A stretch of 64,000 nt of DNA from an uncultured Sulfolobales archaeon (GCA_937921695.1 CAKZTZ010000001.1:95932-159931), one strand, 5' to 3'; counted from the stretch's first letter, positions 31,007 through 41,362 are shown. The notes: generated from the letters alone by a model not told the origin. Made by a program: numbers and translations.

Positions 31007-32044
31007 TCACATTATATTTTCTCTTATTACTCTTAAAGCGTTCTCGTAAGCTATTTTCTCTACATCCCTGTCGCTTAGACCTCTCTCTTTTAGTTTTTCT
31101 AGGAGCCCTTGGACTTTATCTATGGATTCTAAGCCTTGTGGTGCTGGGAGCCCTAGGAGTCCTAGGAAGTCTGTGCCTATAGCTGCTATGTCTGGCCCGT
31201 ATGTTTCATGTATATACATGTATTGTTCTACTAGGTCTTCTATTGTGGGCCTCCTACCCCGGGCTATTATGGGGCCTATGCATGAGAGCCCTATAACTCC
31301 CCCGTTTTTCTTGAGGGCTTCCAGGGTTTCATCGTCCACGTTCCTAGGGGTGTCAACGTATTTTCTCAGGTTGGCGTGGCTTATGAGTATGGGCTTCTTA
31401 GCTATTGCTAGAGCGTCTAGGGCTGTCTTTTTACTTGCATGGGCTATGTCAACTATTATTCCTATCTTGTTAGCTGTTCTTACAAGCTCTTCGCCCTCAT
31501 CAGTTAACCCGTAATCTTTCTTTGCTGAAGCTCCACAGCCGTATTTATTGCACGGGTTCCATGTGATACCCAAGCTCCTCAATCCTAGCTTATGTAAGAG
31601 TTTCAAGTCATACGGGTCTGAGATGGGCTCTGCACCTTCAAGGTGGAGGAGTAGGCCAACCTTATTCTCCCCCCTCATAACCCTCTCGATACTACTGTAA
31701 TCCTCAACTATATAGAGCTCCCCATAGTGCTCGGCGAGCCTATAGTATATTCTGAGCTGCTCGAACAATATAGAGTCCGAGCCCCTGAACACTGTAGCGG
31801 GGATCCAGAGGCCATACATACTCTCATAAACTTTAGAGACCCCGGGCTCGAAAGTCTCAAGCCCGGTGAATATAGAGGCGAAGACAAGCTTAACCCCGCC
31901 CTTAAAATATTTAGGAATATCAGCATCCCTACCCTCAACATCAACATTGAAATCAGCAAGCCTATAACCGCCCCCATGCAGCATAAAATAAGTAGATATA
32001 TCCTCATGGAGGTCTATGACGGGCTTCAAGAGGTATAACACCAA
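31007..32044 (-). CDS. Membrane dipeptidase (M19 family)
   Basis: VIDLHEDI; LHLEGAEPI; DIAHASKKT; ISHANLRKYV; IAAIGTDFLGL. Confidence 0.92.
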   Translation of the reverse strand: MVLYLLKPVIDLHEDISTYFMLHGGGYRLADFNVDVEGRDADIPKYFKGGVKLVFASIFTGLETFEPGVSKVYESMYGLWIPATVFRGSDSILFEQLRIYYRLAEHYGELYIVEDYSSIERVMRGENKVGLLLHLEGAEPISDPYDLKLLHKLGLRSLGITWNPCNKYGCGASAKKDYGLTDEGEELVRTANKIGIIVDIAHASKKTALDALAIAKKPILISHANLRKYVDTPRNVDDETLEALKKNGGVIGLSCIGPIIARGRRPTIEDLVEQYMYIHETYGPDIAAIGTDFLGLLGLPAPQGLESIDKVQGLLEKLKERGLSDRDVEKIAYENALRVIRENIM

Positions 32045-32109
32045 AATATTTGAGTCTACTTTAGAGTTAATAAACTACAGTCCTCGAAGCTTAAATAATC
32101 CCCAACTCT

Positions 32110-33246
32110 TTAACGGTTGCTTTGAACCCCCTTAACAGATGCTAGTATTATGGTTGATATTGTTAGTGTCGCCACATATATGGCTGCAGCCTCGGCAACA
32201 CTGACCCCTATAAAGTAGAGTGCGGGGTATGTTATTGATGGCAGGCTGTATGTTAGGGTTATTATGCTTGCCGCTGTTGTCTGGGATTCTTTTGGTAGGG
32301 TCCTGCTTATGGTCATTGTTTGGGCTATTTCCTTGAATGGGTATATTGGTATGAGCCAGAGTATTATGAAGGGGATGCCTTCAAGCTTATACATTAACAG
32401 CCCGTAGACAGCGTATGTAGCGTAGACTGTTGCGAGCATTTTTATGGGCTCTATTTTATCCGCCAGCATTCCCGCTACCGGCCGTGCTACTGTTGAGAGT
32501 ATTGTGGTTAAAGCCCCCCCTATTAGGCCGAAGAGGAGGAGGCTGCCCGAAGTCTCGTAGAGTTTAATACTCATAATATTCCAGAAAAGGTTTAGCCCGG
32601 CCCCAGCGGCTAGAAGTGCTAATATGAGCTGGGGCTTTAAGAGTTTAAGGGAATCTAGAACGCTAGAATAAGATGGGGTCCCCGCGTCTCCGGCCTCGGA
32701 AGCTAAAGCTAGGAGTGCCGACGAGAGGCCCGCTAGGAGGCCCACGATAGCGAACACTAACACATAACCCCCCACAGGCTCGAGGACCCCGGGGGCTAGG
32801 GAGCCTATACTCCAGAATATGGGGAAAACAAGGGTAACAATAGCGTAAGTCTTAGCTGAGCCCCTAACAGACTCTAGTAGAGCCCCCAGAGCATTTATGA
32901 AGAACAAGTATTCAAATATGCTCCCTGCGAAAACAGGGATAACAATAAGCTTAGGGTCCACGAAAACAACTAGAGGGTAGAAGACTGCCCTCAAAACACT
33001 AATAGTAGCAACCACCCTACGCCCCCTATAAGCTTCACCTAAAACGCCCAAAGCCACAGCTATGACAACGGGGATAGTCTCGGCGGCAACAAGCATAGCT
33101 ACATACCTGTAAGCTTCAACTTCACCCAGAACATCTCTAACGTAAGCCCTTGAAGCTGTATAGTAAGCGGCTATAGCTAGAGTATCTAGAGCTAAGATTA
33201 CAGCGATAAGCCTAAGCCCCAGCAGCCCCCCAGCACCTCTAGTCAT
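32110..33246 (-). CDS. MFS-type transporter
   Basis: Multiple hydrophobic segments. Confidence 0.75.
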   Translation of the reverse strand: MTRGAGGLLGLRLIAVILALDTLAIAAYYTASRAYVRDVLGEVEAYRYVAMLVAAETIPVVIAVALGVLGEAYRGRRVVATISVLRAVFYPLVVFVDPKLIVIPVFAGSIFEYLFFINALGALLESVRGSAKTYAIVTLVFPIFWSIGSLAPGVLEPVGGYVLVFAIVGLLAGLSSALLALASEAGDAGTPSYSSVLDSLKLLKPQLILALLAAGAGLNLFWNIMSIKLYETSGSLLLFGLIGGALTTILSTVARPVAGMLADKIEPIKMLATVYATYAVYGLLMYKLEGIPFIILWLIPIYPFKEIAQTMTISRTLPKESQTTAASIITLTYSLPSITYPALYFIGVSVAEAAAIYVATLTISTIILASVKGVQSNR

Positions 33247-33371
33247 ATAATCCCTAAAACTGTCTAGGATAGTTTAAAGTTTAAAACCCCTCTATAAACA
33301 TTTAACAGCCCAAAATCTAAAGTTGAGGGCCCAGCCCGTGAACTAGCTGTTACTCAGAGCCATTAAACCGG

Positions 33372-33391
33372 GGGGTTGAATTCTCAACCCC
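33372..33391. repeat. Perfect 8-bp inverted repeat GGGGTTGA-ATTC-TCAACCCC
   Basis: Direct reading; in the intergenic region between an MFS gene and a phosphodiesterase gene. Confidence 0.6.
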
Positions 33392-33472
33392 TAAATTAAA
33401 ACAACGTAAAGGCGAGAACTGTAATTCGTGATTTAAGCGGCCACAAAGAGATACTTTAACCGGGGCCGGGCT

Positions 33473-34039
33473 TTGGTAAAAGTTAGAATTTTAGTTGTGA
33501 GCGACTCCCACATACCGGACAGGGCTGACGAGATACCTAGGGGGATTATGGATTTCATAGAGGAGGGCAGGCCATATGATATAGTGGTTCACGCTGGAGA
33601 CTTGACTTCAAGAGATGTGCTCGACTATTTCTCAAGACTGGGCTCTAAAATCTACATAGTCCAGGGTAACATGGACTGGCTTGACCTGCCGGAATCCGAG
33701 GTTTTCAATGTTCACGGTGTTAAAATAGGGGTCGTGCACGGTGACTTGGTGTATCCTAGGGGTGATTTAAAGGGTTTAACTAGAGTAGCTGAAGACTTAA
33801 AAGTTAAAATGCTCATATGGGGGCATACACATAGACCTCTACTCGCAAAGGTTGGGGATATCGTTCACTTAAACCCGGGCTCCATAACGGGAGCCTATAG
33901 TGGTGCGGGGGCAAGTTACGGGCCCTCATTCGCCATAGCTACTGTGAAAGCTTCCGATAAGCTGCTATTGGAGGTTAAACTCTACGCTCTAGATAAGGGT
34001 AGGGTGGTTGAAAAATACAGGTTGATAGAAGAGTTTTGA
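33473..34039 (+). CDS. YfcE-type phosphodiesterase
   Basis: VVSDSHIPD; HAGDL; VQGNMDW; GHTHRP; NPGSI. Confidence 0.93.
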   Translation: MVKVRILVVSDSHIPDRADEIPRGIMDFIEEGRPYDIVVHAGDLTSRDVLDYFSRLGSKIYIVQGNMDWLDLPESEVFNVHGVKIGVVHGDLVYPRGDLKGLTRVAEDLKVKMLIWGHTHRPLLAKVGDIVHLNPGSITGAYSGAGASYGPSFAIATVKASDKLLLEVKLYALDKGRVVEKYRLIEEF

Positions 34040-34080
34040 TTTCCTAGCAAGGACCGTGTTTCCCCGCCTTTATAATATTA

Positions 34081-35364
34081 CTAGCTACGTTGCTGGGGTG
34101 CTGGTGGAGGGCTTATTATTATAGTCTTCTCGTGGTATCTGAGACTCTCCTTTACCGTGAAAGCCTCTGGGAAACTTCTTGGGCTCCAAGTTTTCGGGGG
34201 CCTACTCTCTCTTCTAAATCTAGATGATTCCAAGTGTTCACGTTGTCTTTCTAGAGGCTCCACGGCTTTGAATATTCTGAGTGCTATAACTGTGTATATG
34301 GCCATTATTAGGGAAGCTGTTATTAGAGGTTTCCACAGGTTTCCATCAGCTATCAAGGATCCAGCTAGTTTCCCGGCGCCTGAGGAGATCTCGTAAGCTA
34401 TAATGACCATTGATATTGTGAGCCCCTTAACACTCTCGGGGGCTAGCCTGGTGTATGTAGTGTCGAAGAGGGAGTCCGCTAAGACTCCGAGGGAGGCTCT
34501 TATAGCATAGACTAGTATTAGGAGTGTTACTTCGCTCATAGTAGCCATTATAATTAATATGGCTGCCTGAGCTGCCACAGCATAAACATGGCCTGAGGCC
34601 GAGTTTAGATGCTCCCTCAGTTTAAGGGCTATTATAGAGGCGGTGGCAGCCGCGAATATGTAAGCATATGAATACATAGTCCCCACAACTTTCTCGTCAG
34701 CCCCGAGGGATGTAACTATGTAGTAGTCCATGTTATAAGCAGACATGCCTAGAGAGAAGCCTAATATGGAGGCTAGGAGAGTGAAATAAGCTATTACATG
34801 GAATCCCCTAGGGGAGGAGCCTCTAAAACCGCTACCGCCCCTGATAGATTCTAAGAACGGGTATACAGCCAGGATTATGGGAGAAGCTGAAACAGCAGTG
34901 TAGACCCGTATATCATCAACGTTTAAACCTAAAGATACGAGCATAGCACCTATAGATACCCCTAGGAGGCTTGAAGAATAGGCTAAAGTGAAGGCCGTAG
35001 CCTTAAAGCGGCTGCAAGCACTAATAGTATAGACGCTAACTACAGTATGGAAACCCATAGAAACACCTAGAATCGCCGGGGAAATCCAGACGAGACCGTT
35101 AGACTTTAAAGCAGCCAAGCCTATAACAAGGGCAACCCCGGAGCCTAAAGCTATAGGGAACCTTAAACCCCTATCATAGCTGAGGCCGGCGAGGAGTGTA
35201 GATATGGAGAAGACTAGAGATAAAACTAGACTAGCCAGACCATAATAGCCCCCTTCAAATCCAGAGTCAACAAGCCTCCTAGCATAGACACTCCATATAA
35301 CACCCCAAGCAACGCCCAAATAAAGCTCCGCCAAGAGCAGGTAGCCTATCCTCAATAGGCTCAT
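34081..35364 (-). CDS. MFS-type transporter
   Basis: About 12 hydrophobic segments. Confidence 0.75.
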   Translation of the reverse strand: MSLLRIGYLLLAELYLGVAWGVIWSVYARRLVDSGFEGGYYGLASLVLSLVFSISTLLAGLSYDRGLRFPIALGSGVALVIGLAALKSNGLVWISPAILGVSMGFHTVVSVYTISACSRFKATAFTLAYSSSLLGVSIGAMLVSLGLNVDDIRVYTAVSASPIILAVYPFLESIRGGSGFRGSSPRGFHVIAYFTLLASILGFSLGMSAYNMDYYIVTSLGADEKVVGTMYSYAYIFAAATASIIALKLREHLNSASGHVYAVAAQAAILIIMATMSEVTLLILVYAIRASLGVLADSLFDTTYTRLAPESVKGLTISMVIIAYEISSGAGKLAGSLIADGNLWKPLITASLIMAIYTVIALRIFKAVEPLERQREHLESSRFRRESRPPKTWSPRSFPEAFTVKESLRYHEKTIIISPPPAPQQRS

Positions 35365-35482
35365 TAAGCGTCACCCCCATAACACCTCCAAAGGTCTAAC
35401 TTAGACTATGACTTAGGGAATAGCTGAATAGATTAGCTTCCCCTATAATATTTTAAGCGTCAAACCTTATATATAGCCGTTA

Positions 35483-35500
35483 TATAGTCTCAAGACTATA
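35483..35500. repeat. Perfect 8-bp inverted repeat TATAGTCT-CA-AGACTATA
   Basis: Direct reading; intergenic between class II aldolase 3' end and MFS 5' end. Confidence 0.6.
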
Positions 35501-35512
35501 GTCAGGGCTGGT

Positions 35513-36121
35513 TTAAGAGTCTTTAGTGTTAAGTGTGAGCTTATCGAGTATTGTTTTGGCGAGGATTATTTTGGCTAGGTCTTCGAGGGCTTCTACAGTG
35601 TCTAGAGCGTCGTATATGTCGTTTGTACTGTAGGCTACTACTCCGTGCCTTTCGAGTATTGCTATGTTGCAGTTTGTTTCCTTCATTTTTCTAGCTGTTG
35701 TTTCTGCGAGTTCTAGTGTTCCAGGTTTTATTGGGGGTATTTTTGCTATGCATTTTATCTTGTGGTGGGCTTCCGCTAGTAGGTTTGCGTCTATGTTTAT
35801 GCCGGCTTCTACTAGGGCTAGGGTATGTGGGGGGTGTGCGTGGACTATTGCTTTAGCTTCTCTTATAGCCTTATATATTTGTGAGTGTAGCATGTGCTCG
35901 CTGCTTGGGGAACCGTTTATAGTGTTCCCTTCTAGGTCTATCACAGCTATTTCTTCGGGTTTAACAGTGTGTTTTGGGGTTCCTGAGGGTGTTATATAGA
36001 TTAACCCCCTAGCTCTATCTATTATGCTGGCGTTCCCTCCTTTAACCTGGACTAGGCCCCTCATGTAGAGGAGTTTTAGAACGTCGGCTAAGCGTGCTTT
36101 CTCCATCTCAGGGTTTTCCAA
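35513..36121 (-). CDS. Class II aldolase/adducin family protein
   Basis: GNASIID; TPSGTPK; SSEHMLHSQIY; HAHPPHTL. Confidence 0.9.
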   Translation of the reverse strand: MENPEMEKARLADVLKLLYMRGLVQVKGGNASIIDRARGLIYITPSGTPKHTVKPEEIAVIDLEGNTINGSPSSEHMLHSQIYKAIREAKAIVHAHPPHTLALVEAGINIDANLLAEAHHKIKCIAKIPPIKPGTLELAETTARKMKETNCNIAILERHGVVAYSTNDIYDALDTVEALEDLAKIILAKTILDKLTLNTKDS

Positions 36122-36128
36122 GGATCTC

Positions 36129-36665
36129 CTACCTGTCAGACTCCCCTATAACATAATAGTATACTGTGCTCTGCCACCCGCTTTTCGACCCTACTATTTT
36201 CAAGGGTTTCCAGCCTGGAACTTGGAAGTCTAGAGATATAATCCTAGTCCCCGGGGCTAGCTCCTTGGAGAGTTTAGGTTTAAGGGCTTCATTAACGCTG
36301 GCTAATAGGTACATGTAGACTACAGTGGCGTCTCTCAGGGGGATGTCGAAGAAGTCGCCGTGTATAGCTATAAACCTGTTTGAAACCCCCTCAATTTTAG
36401 CCCTCCTAACAGCTTCCTCCAAGAGATCCTTCCTAACCTCTACGCACACACCCCTCCTAATAGGGAACTTCTTTAAAACCTCTATAACAACCCTTCCATC
36501 ACCGCATCCTAGATCATAGAATACATCGTCATCACTCAAATCCAAAACTTTCAACACGAGATCCATAGCTTCCCTACGTGTAGGCACGAAAGGCACGACA
36601 GATCCTCCGCCTCCAGTCAAAGCAAGCCACCCTAGCCACGCCATAGTCTCTTCGAGGTAGTCCAA
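36129..36665 (-). CDS. aKMT/DOT1-like class I lysine methyltransferase
   Basis: VPFVPTRREAMDLVLKVLDLSDDDVFYDLGCGDGRVVI...EALKPKLSKELAPGTRIIS resembles crenarchaeal aKMT. Confidence 0.8.
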   Translation of the reverse strand: MDYLEETMAWLGWLALTGGGGSVVPFVPTRREAMDLVLKVLDLSDDDVFYDLGCGDGRVVIEVLKKFPIRRGVCVEVRKDLLEEAVRRAKIEGVSNRFIAIHGDFFDIPLRDATVVYMYLLASVNEALKPKLSKELAPGTRIISLDFQVPGWKPLKIVGSKSGWQSTVYYYVIGESDR

Positions 36666-36787
36666 ACCCCAAATACCTTATAGTATCATATGATGGTCCG
36701 AGGATAAATATTAATGTGGGAGAGTTTTAAGCTTCCAGTGTAAATATAAGCCTTTTAAAGAGAACATCTCCCGGAGGGTGTCCCAGC

Positions 36788-37186
36788 TTGGTTAAAACTA
36801 TCTATACTCCAAACGCCCCCAAGCCTATAGGACCCTATAGTCAGGGTGTTGTTGCAGGCTGCTTCCTCTACGTTTCCGGGCAAATACCCCTAGACCCATC
36901 TACAGGATCCATGGTTGAGGGGGATTTTAAGGCTAAAGCTCTCAGGGTTCTCGAGAATGTTAAAGCTATAGTTGAGGCTGCCGGCGCCTCCTTAAGGGAT
37001 GTTGTTAAAGTAACTGTTTACATTAGAGATATCAGGTTGTTCCAGGATTTCAACGAAGTATACTCCCAATACTTCCCCGAAAACCCTCCAGCTAGGGCTG
37101 TAGTTGAAGTCTCTAATCTCCCGAGAGGCTCGGACTTAGAAGTTGAAGCTGTAGCTTACGTGTGCCGTGAGGCTGAAACTTCTTGA
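36788..37186 (+). CDS. ridA: RidA/YjgF family imine/enamine deaminase
   Basis: [27 protein letters not shown]. Confidence 0.95.
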   Translation: MVKTIYTPNAPKPIGPYSQGVVAGCFLYVSGQIPLDPSTGSMVEGDFKAKALRVLENVKAIVEAAGASLRDVVKVTVYIRDIRLFQDFNEVYSQYFPENPPARAVVEVSNLPRGSDLEVEAVAYVCREAETS

Positions 37187-38406
37187 GCCTTGGGGGGCTC
37201 GCGGCTAAAATAGTGGAGTTGAGCCGTGAGGCTTTAACTGTAGTCCGAGAGTATACTCATTTAACGCCTTTATCGCCGAGCGCCACCCTCTCGAAACTAT
37301 CAGGGGCTAGGGTCTACTTGAAATACGAGAACCTCCAGAAGACTGGGAGCTTCAAGGTTAGAGGTGCTCTCTATAAGGTTTTCAAAGTTAAAGAGGGGGC
37401 TAGTGGTGTCGTAGCAGCCTCCGCCGGGAACCATGCTCAGGGGGTTGCTTATGCGGCTTCAATAATGGGTATGCCTTCAATCATAGTTATGCCTGAGTAT
37501 GCTAGCATACCTAAAGTTGAAGCTACTAAAAGCTATGGGGCTGAAGTAGTCCTCTATGGTAAAATATATGATGAGGCTTACAGTAAGGCCCTGGAAATAG
37601 CTGAAGCTAGGGGCTTCGAGTTCGTGCACGCCTTCGACGACATAGACGTTATAGCTGGGCAGGCTACTCTAGGCCTTGAGATCACGGGTCAACTCCAGGA
37701 TTTCGACGTTATACTAGTGCCTGTGGGCGGTGGAGGCTTAATATCTGGAATAGCTAGTATTGTTAAAGCTAGGAAGCCGGGGGTTAAAGTTATAGGTGTG
37801 GAGCCTGAAGCAGCCCCCAAAATGCTATACTCCCTAAAAGCGGGGAGGCCTGTCTCAATAGAGCCTAAGTATAGTATTGCTGACGGGCTCATAACTAAGA
37901 AGCCTGGGGAGCTCACGTTCCAAATAGTTTCAGAGCTCGTAGACGACATTGTTACTGTGAGCGAGGAAGAACTCTCTGAAGCCATATACCTGCTACTTGA
38001 GAGGAAGAAGACCCTAGTTGAGGGGGCGGGGGCTGCTAGCGTTGCAGCCCTCATATCGGGGAGGGTTAACGTTGAAGATAAGAAGACTGTAGCTATACTC
38101 AGCGGGGGCAACATAGACATGACTGTTATAAGTAAGGTTATCCTGAAAGGCCTCTCTAAAGCTGGGAGGGTTGTTAGGATAACAGGCTACGTCCTAGACC
38201 GGCCGGGCCAGCTTAAGAGAGTTCTAGAGGTCATAGCATCCCATAGGGGTAACATTATAGATGTGCAGCACGACTGGAGCGACCCTAAGATCCCAGCATG
38301 GCACGCTAAAGTCACTATAATGTTTGAAACCCCCAGTATTCAAGCTACAAACAAGATACTCGAAGACCTCCTCAAAGAGGGCTATGAGTTTAGTTTAGAG
38401 GGCTGA
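37183..38406 (+). CDS. ilvA: Threonine ammonia-lyase with C-terminal ACT-like region
   Basis: [19 protein letters not shown] motif; [10 protein letters not shown]; overlaps ridA by 4 nt. Confidence 0.92.
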   Translation: MSLGGLAAKIVELSREALTVVREYTHLTPLSPSATLSKLSGARVYLKYENLQKTGSFKVRGALYKVFKVKEGASGVVAASAGNHAQGVAYAASIMGMPSIIVMPEYASIPKVEATKSYGAEVVLYGKIYDEAYSKALEIAEARGFEFVHAFDDIDVIAGQATLGLEITGQLQDFDVILVPVGGGGLISGIASIVKARKPGVKVIGVEPEAAPKMLYSLKAGRPVSIEPKYSIADGLITKKPGELTFQIVSELVDDIVTVSEEELSEAIYLLLERKKTLVEGAGAASVAALISGRVNVEDKKTVAILSGGNIDMTVISKVILKGLSKAGRVVRITGYVLDRPGQLKRVLEVIASHRGNIIDVQHDWSDPKIPAWHAKVTIMFETPSIQATNKILEDLLKEGYEFSLEG

Positions 38407-38409
38407 TCT

Positions 38410-39312
38410 TTGGCTAAAATATGCATAGTAGGCATGGGGGCTGTGGGGGGGCTCCTAGGCTTCTTCTCTTCAAGAGGGTTGGGAGAACCCGTATATGCTG
38501 TTGTGAGGAGGAGTGAACATGCTGAGAAACTAAACGCTGGAGGCATAAGCTTAGAAGGTTTAATTAAGGGGAGCTATAATGTTAAGGCTGGCTTAAAGCC
38601 TCCGAGGGAAGGCTGCGACTACTCTATCATAGCTACTAAAGCCTATGACGCCCCTAAAGCCCTAGAAACTGTAGCGCCATACTCTAAAGTCCTAGCAGTA
38701 GCTTGTAACGGCTTCGGCCCCCTGGAAGCTGCCGCCAGCCTCTCTAAGCCAGCCCTCGGAGTCATAGTTGATTATGGGGTAACACGAGCCTCAGACAATA
38801 GGGTTGAAGTTAGAGGGTTGGGATCCCTAACTATAGGCCCCCCTAGAGGCTCGCCGGGAGAGTCTATAATATACGCTGAAACCCTAGCCAGTATAATGGA
38901 GCTGGGAGGGGCTAATGTTAGAGTTGTAGGCGACATAGAGCCGTGGAGGTGGCTAAAAGCCGCTGTCAACGCTGTTATAAACCCTATAACGGCAGTTACT
39001 AGGAAGCCTAATAGTATTGTTTTAGATGAAAGATTGAGGCCCCTAGTGGAAGGTTTAGTCGAAGAGGTTACCCTTATAGCTTCAAAGCTAGGCATAGTTA
39101 TGCCCTTAGAACCTCTAAGCTACGTGTATGAAGTAGCTTCTAAGACTAGGAACAATAAGTCTTCCATGCTAGCTGACGTTGAAACCGGGAGGAGGACTGA
39201 GATAGAGGAGATAAACGGATACATAGTTAGGGTAGCGGAGAGTCTAGGTTTAGAAGCCCCATACAATAAGATTCTATACTCCCTAGTTAAAACCTTAGAG
39301 GCCGGCATTTAA
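38410..39312 (+). CDS. panE: 2-dehydropantoate 2-reductase
   Basis: KICIVGMGAVGGLLG; upstream of panB. Confidence 0.9.
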   Translation: MAKICIVGMGAVGGLLGFFSSRGLGEPVYAVVRRSEHAEKLNAGGISLEGLIKGSYNVKAGLKPPREGCDYSIIATKAYDAPKALETVAPYSKVLAVACNGFGPLEAAASLSKPALGVIVDYGVTRASDNRVEVRGLGSLTIGPPRGSPGESIIYAETLASIMELGGANVRVVGDIEPWRWLKAAVNAVINPITAVTRKPNSIVLDERLRPLVEGLVEEVTLIASKLGIVMPLEPLSYVYEVASKTRNNKSSMLADVETGRRTEIEEINGYIVRVAESLGLEAPYNKILYSLVKTLEAGI

Positions 39313-39327
39313 AGGGGGTGTCGGAGC

Positions 39328-40170
39328 TTGAATAAGGTTACTGTGAGGGATATTGTGAAACTTAAGGGTGAGAGGAAGATAGTCATGGTGACAGCCTACG
39401 ACTACCCAACTTCTAAGATTGTTGATGAGGCTGGAGTAGACATTATACTAGTTGGAGACAGCCTGGCCATGGTTGTCCTAGGCTACCCTACAACCCACGG
39501 GGCTACAATGGTGGATATGGTAAGGCATACTGAGGCTGTGGCGAGGGCTAAACCTAAGGCTTTAATAGTTGGAGATATGCCCTTCGGCAGTTATGAGGAG
39601 GGCCCATCTAAAGCCCTCAAGTCAGCCATAGCGTTCGTGAAAGCAGGGGCTGAAGCCGTTAAACTTGAGGGGGGCAGCGAGTATGCTGACAGGGTTAAGG
39701 CTCTAGTAAATGCAGGCATCCCCGTTATGGGCCACATAGGGCTCACCCCGCAGAGATACCTTAAATATGGGGGTTACAAGCCTAGGGGGAGGAGGGTTGA
39801 AGAAGCTAGACAATTAATATTAGATGCTGAAGCCCTCCAAGAAGCAGGGGCTTTCTCCATAGTAATAGAGTTTACAGCCGCGGAAATAGCGGGCCTCATA
39901 ACTAGGAGGCTCCAAATACCTACAATATGCATTGGGAGCGGCCCCGACTGCGACGGCCAAGTCCTAGTTATACACGACATACTAGGACTCTCAGAACACA
40001 CACCCCCGTTCGCCAAGAAATACGTAGACCTGAGGAAGATAATAATGGAGGCAATATCTACATATGCGAGAGAAGTGAGGGAGGGGGTCTTCCCGGGACC
40101 TGAACACACTATAGTCAGGCTTAAAGAACCATTAAAACCCGAAGAACTCCAGGAAGAGGTTAAAAGTTAA
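39328..40170 (+). CDS. panB: 3-methyl-2-oxobutanoate hydroxymethyltransferase
   Basis: MVTAYDYPTSKIVDEAGVDIILVGDSLAMVVLGY. Confidence 0.97.
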   Translation: MNKVTVRDIVKLKGERKIVMVTAYDYPTSKIVDEAGVDIILVGDSLAMVVLGYPTTHGATMVDMVRHTEAVARAKPKALIVGDMPFGSYEEGPSKALKSAIAFVKAGAEAVKLEGGSEYADRVKALVNAGIPVMGHIGLTPQRYLKYGGYKPRGRRVEEARQLILDAEALQEAGAFSIVIEFTAAEIAGLITRRLQIPTICIGSGPDCDGQVLVIHDILGLSEHTPPFAKKYVDLRKIIMEAISTYAREVREGVFPGPEHTIVRLKEPLKPEELQEEVKS

Positions 40171-40238
40171 AGCCCGACAACCCCCATGTCTGGTTTAGAT
40201 TCTAACATTTAAGTTTCAAGCTCCCCCCAGGCTGTGGT

Positions 40239-41291
40239 GTGAATTGTTTGGGGTTTATCCATGGCTGTAGCGTTTACTATGACAGGTTTCTTGAAGATGC
40301 TGGGATACCTGTTGTTTTCGAGTGTACGGGGAGCTCTAAGATAGAGTCTCCGAGCAGCTTCCTCAACATAGCATCTGAGGCTTCAAAAATCCTCGGAGAG
40401 CTCCTAGGCTTAGAACTTAGAGTTCACAGTTTAAAACATTGGGAGTATATTGGGGGGAGGTTTAACTTATACGCTTTCAGCCTAGCTTCTAAAGAAATGC
40501 CCATAGGCCAGGTTAGAGTCGTGGAGACTGGAGGGGTTCTCGTCAACGTTTCCGGAACACTCTCCACCAGCATTTCTATGTTAACAGATGAAAACGTCTG
40601 GGATTCCCTAAAGTCCGGGGTTAGGCTCACAACAGGGTATAACATGGGGGTCACACTCCTCAAAGCCTCTAGAAGAGCGTGGCCTGAAGGGCAGAAAGCC
40701 ATACCGAAATACGTGATATACGCTGCTGAGGGGGTGCAAAACGTAGACCCTAAAACTTGGAGGCTTAAAGTTAAGGGAGAAGTTTCAAGAGAGCTCACAT
40801 TAACCCTAGAAGAGCTTGTTGAAACAAGTGAAGAGCTTGACGAGAGAGACTTCCACTGCGTCACAGGGTGGAGTGTTAAGGGTAACAAGTGGATTGGAGT
40901 TAGACTGGGAAAATTAGCCTCCAGGGCGGGGGTTTCTGGAGATGCGAAATGGCTCCTAGCCTATGGAGTAGCCGGATACTCAACAATAATCCCCATAGAT
41001 GAGGCTCTAAGAGAAGACTCTATAATAGCTGTGGGGCTAAACGGGGAAAAACTAACACCCGAGAGCGGATACCCTGCCAGGCTCTTAATCCCAAGACTCT
41101 ACGGGTGGAAATCAGCGAAGTGGATTAGGGAGCTCATATTCCTAAAAGAATACATAGATGGATACTGGGAAGCCCTAGCATACCATGAAAGAGGCCTTGT
41201 AGATGCTCAAGAGAGGTTTAAAGTTAGGAACCCTGAAATAGCTGAGAAAGGAGAGCTCCCGGGAAACCCGAAGCCTATAAAGCCTGGGTGA
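40239..41291 (+). CDS. Molybdopterin-dependent oxidoreductase (YedY/sulfite oxidase fold) with an unassigned N-terminal domain
   Basis: DFHCVTGWSVKGNKWIGVRL; YPARLLIPRLYGWKSAKWIREL. Confidence 0.8.
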   Translation: MNCLGFIHGCSVYYDRFLEDAGIPVVFECTGSSKIESPSSFLNIASEASKILGELLGLELRVHSLKHWEYIGGRFNLYAFSLASKEMPIGQVRVVETGGVLVNVSGTLSTSISMLTDENVWDSLKSGVRLTTGYNMGVTLLKASRRAWPEGQKAIPKYVIYAAEGVQNVDPKTWRLKVKGEVSRELTLTLEELVETSEELDERDFHCVTGWSVKGNKWIGVRLGKLASRAGVSGDAKWLLAYGVAGYSTIIPIDEALREDSIIAVGLNGEKLTPESGYPARLLIPRLYGWKSAKWIRELIFLKEYIDGYWEALAYHERGLVDAQERFKVRNPEIAEKGELPGNPKPIKPG

Positions 41292-41362
41292 AGCATTATG
41301 CTAGAGCCCTACTGAAACTAGAGTTTTAAATATTTTAAACCTTTGAAACCCCCTCTCTCTAG

